Shown: positions 6,526-10,372 of the stretch, in pieces
Layout of the letters: every line of letters starts with the position of its first letter
How positions within the stretch are numbered: the stretch's first letter is position 1
Origin: Muribaculaceae bacterium
Lineage (GTDB): Bacteria; Bacteroidota; Bacteroidia; Bacteroidales; Muribaculaceae
Assembly: GCA_902836725.1 (NCBI GenBank)
Contig: CADFRV010000075.1
Span: 1-10,372, forward strand
DNA: 10,372 nucleotides
Direction of reading: 5' to 3'
Translations under genes and position numbers: made by a program
Notes under the pieces: model-generated
Databases searched by the model: none
What the model was told of the DNA's origin: nothing
Seen by the model: the letters and a program-made list of their open reading frames with translations, nothing else

Positions 6526-8658
6526 ATGAAAGACTCCAGTAAAAACAGGTTTTATACAGCTCTGATATTTCTGGTCACGACCGTTCTGATGGTTTATTTC
6601 ATGCCGAGAGACAACCGTCATAAATACAGTTACGAGGAAAACAGGCCGTGGAGCTACTCACTGCTGACAGCACCGTTCGATATTACGGTTTACCGTGATT
6701 CCGCCACAGTGAAGGCGATGGTTGACAGTGTGGACCAGACGCTGGTGCCTATCTTCAGGCGCGATATCGGTGCGGAGAGCCGGGCCACAGAGGCCATACA
6801 GAATGCCGATTCGATATCCCCATTCATACGTTCCCGTCTGGTGAACGCTGTAAGGCAGGTGTATGCGCGCGGTATCGTTGACCAGACCACGGCGTCGCAG
6901 ATAGAGCGAGGCGCCCTCCCCGAGGTGAAGTTCACCGAGAACAACATGAATATCTCCCACTCCACGAAACGCTACATCTCGCAGCGCGACGCATATGCCC
7001 ACATTGACTCCATGTTCGCCGACGGCGAGGGGCACCGTGCGGTGCGTGCGGTGGGGCTTTCGCGCCTTCTGCAGCCTAACATGGTGGAGGACAAGGATGC
7101 CACACGCATGTATCGCGAGACGCTGATACAACCGATCGTCTCGGGTGTGGGGGTGATCCAGAAAGGGGAGCGCATAATAGCGCAGGGCGATATAGTGACG
7201 CCGCAGCTTTACCAGATATTGCGCACCTACGAGACCACTCTTGACAAGCGCACCAACAACGACCGCAGCCGCCAGACAAATACCCTAGTGGGGCAGACAC
7301 TTTTTGTGGTGATATTGCTCGGGCTGCTGTATGGGTTCAGCGTGCTTTATTATCCGAGACTGGCCACTCCGAAGGAACTTATGGCGCTGATGCTGATGCT
7401 TGCCCTGTTCTTCGTGTTTACCATTGTGATGGGGCGCACGTTCACATCTGGCATATATATAATGCCGCTTACGATAGTGCCGGTGATCATTTCGGTGTTT
7501 TATGATTCGCGGGCGGCATTTTTCATTTTCGCCATAGAGGTGCTGCTCTGCTCGGTAGTGGCCACTTTCCCGCTTGAGTTTATCTTTATTGAGCTGACGG
7601 CCGGCACTGCCGTGCTATTCTCGCTCAAAGAGCTGTCGCGCCGATCGCAGCTTTTGCGCTCGGCTGCAGTCGGTTTCATCGCCTATGTGGTATCGTATAT
7701 GGCGGTGGAGCTTATGACTGCAGGCTCGCTCGGCTCCCTGTCGTGGAAGCTCATAGGGTTCTTCGCTGTGAACGCGGTGCTGATTTCGTTCGCCTATATC
7801 CTCATTTTCGTTTTCGAGAAGCTGTCGGGCATGGTATCGGTGGTGACCCTTGTCGAACTGTGCGATATCAACAATGCCACGCTCAGGGAGCTGTCGCAGG
7901 AGTGTCCGGGCACATTCCAGCACTCAATGGCGGTGAGCAACCTTGCCACCGAGGCGGCCCACCGCATAGGTGCCAATGTGCAGCTTGTCAGGGCGGGTGC
8001 CCTGTACCACGACATCGGCAAGATCGACAACCCGGCTTTCTTTACCGAGAACCAGTATGGGGTTAACCCACATGACGCCCTCACTCCGCAGCAGAGCGCC
8101 CGCATCATCATCCGTCATATCTCCGACGGATTGCGCCGCGGGGATAAGATAAAGCTGCCGCGTGTGGTAAAGGATTTCATAACTCAGCACCACGGCAAGG
8201 GAAAAGCCAAATATTTCTACAATACCTATTGCCGCCAGCATCCCGACGAGGAGGTCGACGAGGCTCCGTTCACTTATCCAGGTCCAAATCCGCAGACACG
8301 CGAGGCTTCCCTGCTGATGATGGCTGACACGGTGGAAGCTGCATCGCGCAGTATGACCGACCACTCGCAGGAGGCTATTCGCTCGCTTGTGGACCGTCTG
8401 ATCGACGCACAGGTAGCCGACGGGCTGCACAACGAGTCGTCGCTCTCGTTCCGCGATATCAAGGAGATAAAGGAGTGCTTTATCTCGCGTCTGCGCAGCA
8501 TGTATCATGCCCGTGTGCAGTATCCGGCAGGGGTCAAAGCCAAACCGGCTGAGGGGGAAGTGCCGCAGCAGCCTGAGACCGCGACGCCCAAGACGCCTGG
8601 TACGCCTGCGCAAATCTCTGCTGACAACAATGTAAAAACCGGAAACGATGCCGACTGA
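6526..8658 (+). CDS. PgpH-like 7TM-HD membrane phosphodiesterase, probable c-di-AMP hydrolase
   Basis: The product has 710 residues with PgpH/YqfF architecture. One N-terminal membrane helix (about 8-25) leads into a large extracytoplasmic domain (about 28-255). A block of several membrane helices follows (about 257-440), and then a cytoplasmic HD domain (about 462-610). The metal ligands are all visible: H466 in FQHSMAV, H495-D496 in YHDIGK, H531 in IIIRH, H555-H556 in QHHGK and D601 in MADTVEA. Proteins of this family, such as Listeria PgpH, hydrolyse cyclic di-AMP to pApA. That activity is inferred here from the family. The last ~45 residues are a Pro/Thr/Ala/Lys-rich, probably disordered tail outside the family core. 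The gene lies 32 nt after the RSH gene with no promoter match between them, and its 3' end overlaps the methyltransferase start by 11 nt, which indicates an operon and likely translational coupling. Confidence 0.92.
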   Translation: MKDSSKNRFYTALIFLVTTVLMVYFMPRDNRHKYSYEENRPWSYSLLTAPFDITVYRDSATVKAMVDSVDQTLVPIFRRDIGAESRATEAIQNADSISPFIRSRLVNAVRQVYARGIVDQTTASQIERGALPEVKFTENNMNISHSTKRYISQRDAYAHIDSMFADGEGHRAVRAVGLSRLLQPNMVEDKDATRMYRETLIQPIVSGVGVIQKGERIIAQGDIVTPQLYQILRTYETTLDKRTNNDRSRQTNTLVGQTLFVVILLGLLYGFSVLYYPRLATPKELMALMLMLALFFVFTIVMGRTFTSGIYIMPLTIVPVIISVFYDSRAAFFIFAIEVLLCSVVATFPLEFIFIELTAGTAVLFSLKELSRRSQLLRSAAVGFIAYVVSYMAVELMTAGSLGSLSWKLIGFFAVNAVLISFAYILIFVFEKLSGMVSVVTLVELCDINNATLRELSQECPGTFQHSMAVSNLATEAAHRIGANVQLVRAGALYHDIGKIDNPAFFTENQYGVNPHDALTPQQSARIIIRHISDGLRRGDKIKLPRVVKDFITQHHGKGKAKYFYNTYCRQHPDEEVDEAPFTYPGPNPQTREASLLMMADTVEAASRSMTDHSQEAIRSLVDRLIDAQVADGLHNESSLSFRDIKEIKECFISRLRSMYHARVQYPAGVKAKPAEGEVPQQPETATPKTPGTPAQISADNNVKTGNDAD

Positions 8659-10066
8659 GCTGCCCGAGGAATTCAGATCGCGGATAGGGCGCGATCTGCC
8701 GCTGTATGCTGAAAAACTGATTTATTCGCTTGAAAGCACCGATCCGTCGGTGTCGGCGCGTGTGAACCCGCTGAAACTCCGGGATGGCGAGGAAATCTCT
8801 TCCGTTATGCCGGGCGCGGCGGACATCGTGCCATGGTGTGCGGCGGGGCGCTATTTCGCCACGCGTCCTGATTTCACGCATGATCCCGCTTTTCATCAGG
8901 GGCGCTATTATGTGCAGGACGCTTCCTCGATGGCGGTTGACCGCATCGTGAGGTGTCTTTTTCAACGTCTGGAGATGCCGGAGGACACACAGGTGCGTTA
9001 CCTTGATGCCTGTGCGGCTCCCGGCGGAAAGACCACGGCGGCTGTGGCGGCTCTGCTCGATCTGGCAGCCGATCCGCTCATAGTGGCAAATGAGTTTGAT
9101 TTCAGGCGTGCGGAGATTCTGAAGGAAAATATTATAAAATGGGGCTATGAAGGATGCGTGGTGACGCGCGGCGATACAGCCCGTTTCCGCGGTATGCCCG
9201 GATTTTTCCATATCATTGCCGCTGATGTGCCATGCTCTGGGGAGGGTATGATGCGCAAAGACCGGAAGGCGGTGGAGCAATGGTCGCCGGCTCTCGTAGA
9301 GCAGTGCGCGGCTCGCCAGCGGGAGATTGTGGCCAACCTGTGGGAGGCGCTTGCCCCGGGAGGCTATATGATATACTCCACATGCACCTTCAACACCGCC
9401 GAGAATGAGGATATTCTGCGGATGCTTGTCGGGGAATACGGCGCGCAGGTTCTGCCTCTCCCCGCAGGGGATTTTCCCGGAGCGGTGGCTACGGAGAGCA
9501 TGTTGCGTTTTCTTCCGTCGCAGGTTAAAGGTGAGGGACTTGCCATAGGGGTGGTATGCAAACCTTTAGAAGAGATGACCGGTGCCCGGAAACTTCGCAT
9601 GGGAAAACGGAAAGGTGGAAATCCCGCGAAAAAGGATGCGGCTGCGGCAAAGAAATTGTTCCAGGCATGCCGCGGATGGATAGGAGGAGACGCACAATAT
9701 GATTTTGTACTCAAGGAGGATGCCGTGGTGGCTCTCCCTGCGGCTACTGCTGCCGCTATGTCGCAGGCCGCCGCGGTACTCGATGTCATTCATATGGGGG
9801 TGGAGCTTGGAGAGGTAAAAGGGAAGAATGTGGTTCCTTCGCAGGCACTTGCCATGTCCCGCGATCTCAACCGTGGGGCTTTCCCTGAGGTGGAAGTGGA
9901 CCTTTCTGTGGCGTTGTCTTATCTGCGCCGTGAGGCGCTCGGAGGGTTTGACGCGCCGCGCGGATATGTATCGCTTACTTATGGAGGGGTGCCGCTCGGA
10001 TTTGTAAATCATCTCGGCAACCGGTCAAACAATCTGTATCCGTCGGTCTGGAGAATACTGCATTGA
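8648..10066 (+). CDS. rsmF: RsmF-like 16S rRNA (cytosine-C5) methyltransferase, NOL1/NOP2/Sun family
   Basis: The product has 472 residues, close to E. coli RsmF/YebU (479), which methylates C1407 of 16S rRNA using S-adenosylmethionine. Features in order: YYVQDASSMA just before the Rossmann fold; SAM motif I DACAAPGGKT (D120); motif IV DVPCSGEG with the Cys that releases the product (C196); and motif VI STCTFNTAENE with the nucleophilic Cys (C246). Both cysteines place it among RNA m5C methyltransferases. A basic, Ala-rich linker (KRKGGNPAKKDAAAAKK) follows near residue 320. The C-terminal domain ends with a PUA-like GVPLGFVNHLGNRSNNLYP segment, typical of RsmF-like RNA-binding tails. The exact target base is inferred by homology only. 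The ATG at 8648 lies inside the end of the upstream gene (11-nt overlap). No clear hairpin terminator follows the stop. Confidence 0.88.
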   Translation: MPTELPEEFRSRIGRDLPLYAEKLIYSLESTDPSVSARVNPLKLRDGEEISSVMPGAADIVPWCAAGRYFATRPDFTHDPAFHQGRYYVQDASSMAVDRIVRCLFQRLEMPEDTQVRYLDACAAPGGKTTAAVAALLDLAADPLIVANEFDFRRAEILKENIIKWGYEGCVVTRGDTARFRGMPGFFHIIAADVPCSGEGMMRKDRKAVEQWSPALVEQCAARQREIVANLWEALAPGGYMIYSTCTFNTAENEDILRMLVGEYGAQVLPLPAGDFPGAVATESMLRFLPSQVKGEGLAIGVVCKPLEEMTGARKLRMGKRKGGNPAKKDAAAAKKLFQACRGWIGGDAQYDFVLKEDAVVALPAATAAAMSQAAAVLDVIHMGVELGEVKGKNVVPSQALAMSRDLNRGAFPEVEVDLSVALSYLRREALGGFDAPRGYVSLTYGGVPLGFVNHLGNRSNNLYPSVWRILH

Positions 10067-10114
10067 ACATGCGGAGGGGCATCGGTAACTTTGTTAAATA
10101 ACATTAGAAAAATA

Positions 10115-10145
10115 TTTGCAGAAACGAATATTTGTTTTAAATTTG
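10115..10145 (+). promoter_or_regulatory. Bacteroidetes-type promoter with no gene in view
   Basis: TTTG (10115-10118), a 19-nt spacer and TAAATTTG (10138-10145) match the consensus without mismatch and use the same -7 sequence and spacing as the RSH promoter. The predicted transcription start is near 10152. A 7-bp inverted repeat, TATGTCA (10148-10154) and TGACATA (10171-10177), sits right at the start site and could be a leader hairpin or an operator. Any gene served begins at least 220 nt further on, outside the window. Confidence 0.6.
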
Positions 10146-10249
10146 CATATGTCATCTAATTCTTAAAAAGTGACATAAATGCCGGATTGTATATCTGAAT
10201 ATGTTGAATATTAACCTGTTGAGTTGGTGTCCAGTTAAAAGAGATTCTG

Positions 10250-10270
10250 ATTATCCACAATGCGGATAAT
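10250..10270. promoter_or_regulatory. Inverted repeat built from two DnaA-box-like 9-mers
   Basis: ATTATCC (10250-10256) and GGATAAT (10264-10270) form 7-bp arms around a 7-nt centre. The left half reads TTATCCACA (10251-10259), an exact match to the high-affinity DnaA box. The right half, read on the minus strand, is TTATCCGCA (10261-10269), one mismatch away. AT-rich DNA (ATATATATAAT) follows. The repeat sits about 12 nt upstream of a -7-like box at 10283-10290, where a regulator site would be expected. It could be a DnaA site, an operator for another dimeric protein, or chance. The inverted repeat is seen; its function is not established. Confidence 0.4.
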
Positions 10271-10282
10271 ATATATAATCAT

Positions 10283-10290
10283 TAGTTTTG
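10283..10290 (+). promoter_or_regulatory. Possible second -7 box in the tail
   Basis: TAGTTTTG fits TAnnTTTG, but no TTTG occurs 19-21 nt upstream. That position is taken by the inverted repeat at 10250-10270, so an activator-dependent promoter is conceivable. In AT-rich DNA such an 8-mer also arises by chance. Confidence 0.3.
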
Positions 10291-10360
10291 TGCTTTCCCA
10301 GATAATTTATGCAACTTGAAAAGATGTATTATGCAGAAAGCCTGACATGATATGATTTTA

Positions 10361-10368
10361 TATTTTTG
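10361..10368 (+). promoter_or_regulatory. Possible third -7 box at the window end
   Basis: TATTTTTG fits TAnnTTTG, without a TTTG box at 19-21 nt upstream. If it is used, transcription would start beyond the end of the window. It is weak on sequence alone. Confidence 0.25.
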
Positions 10369-10372
10369 ACCC

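Larger units (their letters stand above)
10067..10372. other. AT-rich non-coding tail
   Basis: This 306-nt stretch has no open frame of useful length on either strand. The only plus-strand ATG frames I checked encode 11 residues (10179-10214) and 13 residues (10309-10350). Its base composition drops sharply in G+C compared with the coding region before it. It contains one complete Bacteroidetes promoter match (10115-10145), a 7-bp inverted repeat at 10148-10177, a second inverted repeat at 10250-10270, and two isolated -7 box matches (10283-10290 and 10361-10368). It most likely forms the regulatory region of a plus-strand gene starting beyond the window, or encodes a small RNA. Confidence 0.6.

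Noticed and set aside
7924..8613. 229-residue minus-strand open frame
   Set aside because: It is a shadow of the HD domain of the PgpH-like gene, with no motif or promoter of its own.
8534..9280. 248-residue minus-strand open frame
   Set aside because: It is opposite the start of the methyltransferase gene; the coding signal and catalytic motifs are on the plus strand.
10179..10214. 11-codon plus-strand frame after the 10115-10145 promoter
   Set aside because: It is too short, with no residue pattern suggesting an attenuator leader peptide.
10309..10350. 13-codon plus-strand frame near the window end
   Set aside because: It is too short to support, with no conserved feature.

Overview
The window reads as chromosomal housekeeping DNA from a member of the Bacteroidota, most likely order Bacteroidales. 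This rests on three observations. The non-coding gaps carry Bacteroidetes-type promoters (a TTTG box, 19-20 nt, then TAnnTTTG) instead of sigma-70 boxes. Start codons lack convincing Shine-Dalgarno sequences. The tRNA gene does not encode its CCA end. A finer placement (for example Muribaculaceae-like, from the fairly GC-rich coding sequence) is only a guess.

Layout, left to right. Positions 1-2139 hold the 3' two-thirds of mfd (transcription-repair coupling factor), whose beginning lies outside the window. Next come a perfect 40-nt palindrome (2239-2278) and a tRNA-Leu(UAA) gene on the minus strand (2283-2366) with its own promoter (2413-2444). Back to back with that promoter is one for a secreted thioredoxin-fold protein of the TlpA/ResA type (2559-4007), which looks richer in A+T than its neighbours. 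After a 239-nt gap holding a well-formed promoter (4172-4202), three plus-strand genes follow closely: a bifunctional-looking RelA/SpoT homologue (4247-6493), a PgpH-like 7TM-HD membrane phosphodiesterase (6526-8658) and an RsmF-like 16S rRNA m5C methyltransferase (8648-10066). The last two overlap by 11 nt. The final 306 nt are AT-rich and hold no convincing gene. They do hold a full promoter match, two further -7 box matches and an inverted repeat made of two DnaA-box-like 9-mers.

The three-gene cluster probably forms an operon. It would couple (p)ppGpp metabolism, cyclic-di-AMP breakdown and ribosome modification, a stress and growth-rate theme. The remaining genes look like independent units. 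I see no CRISPR array, transposase, phage gene or defence system. The window is largely ordinary, and the points worth a second look are the palindrome beside the tRNA, the second-messenger gene pair, the base composition of the TlpA-like gene, and the promoter-bearing gene-less tail.
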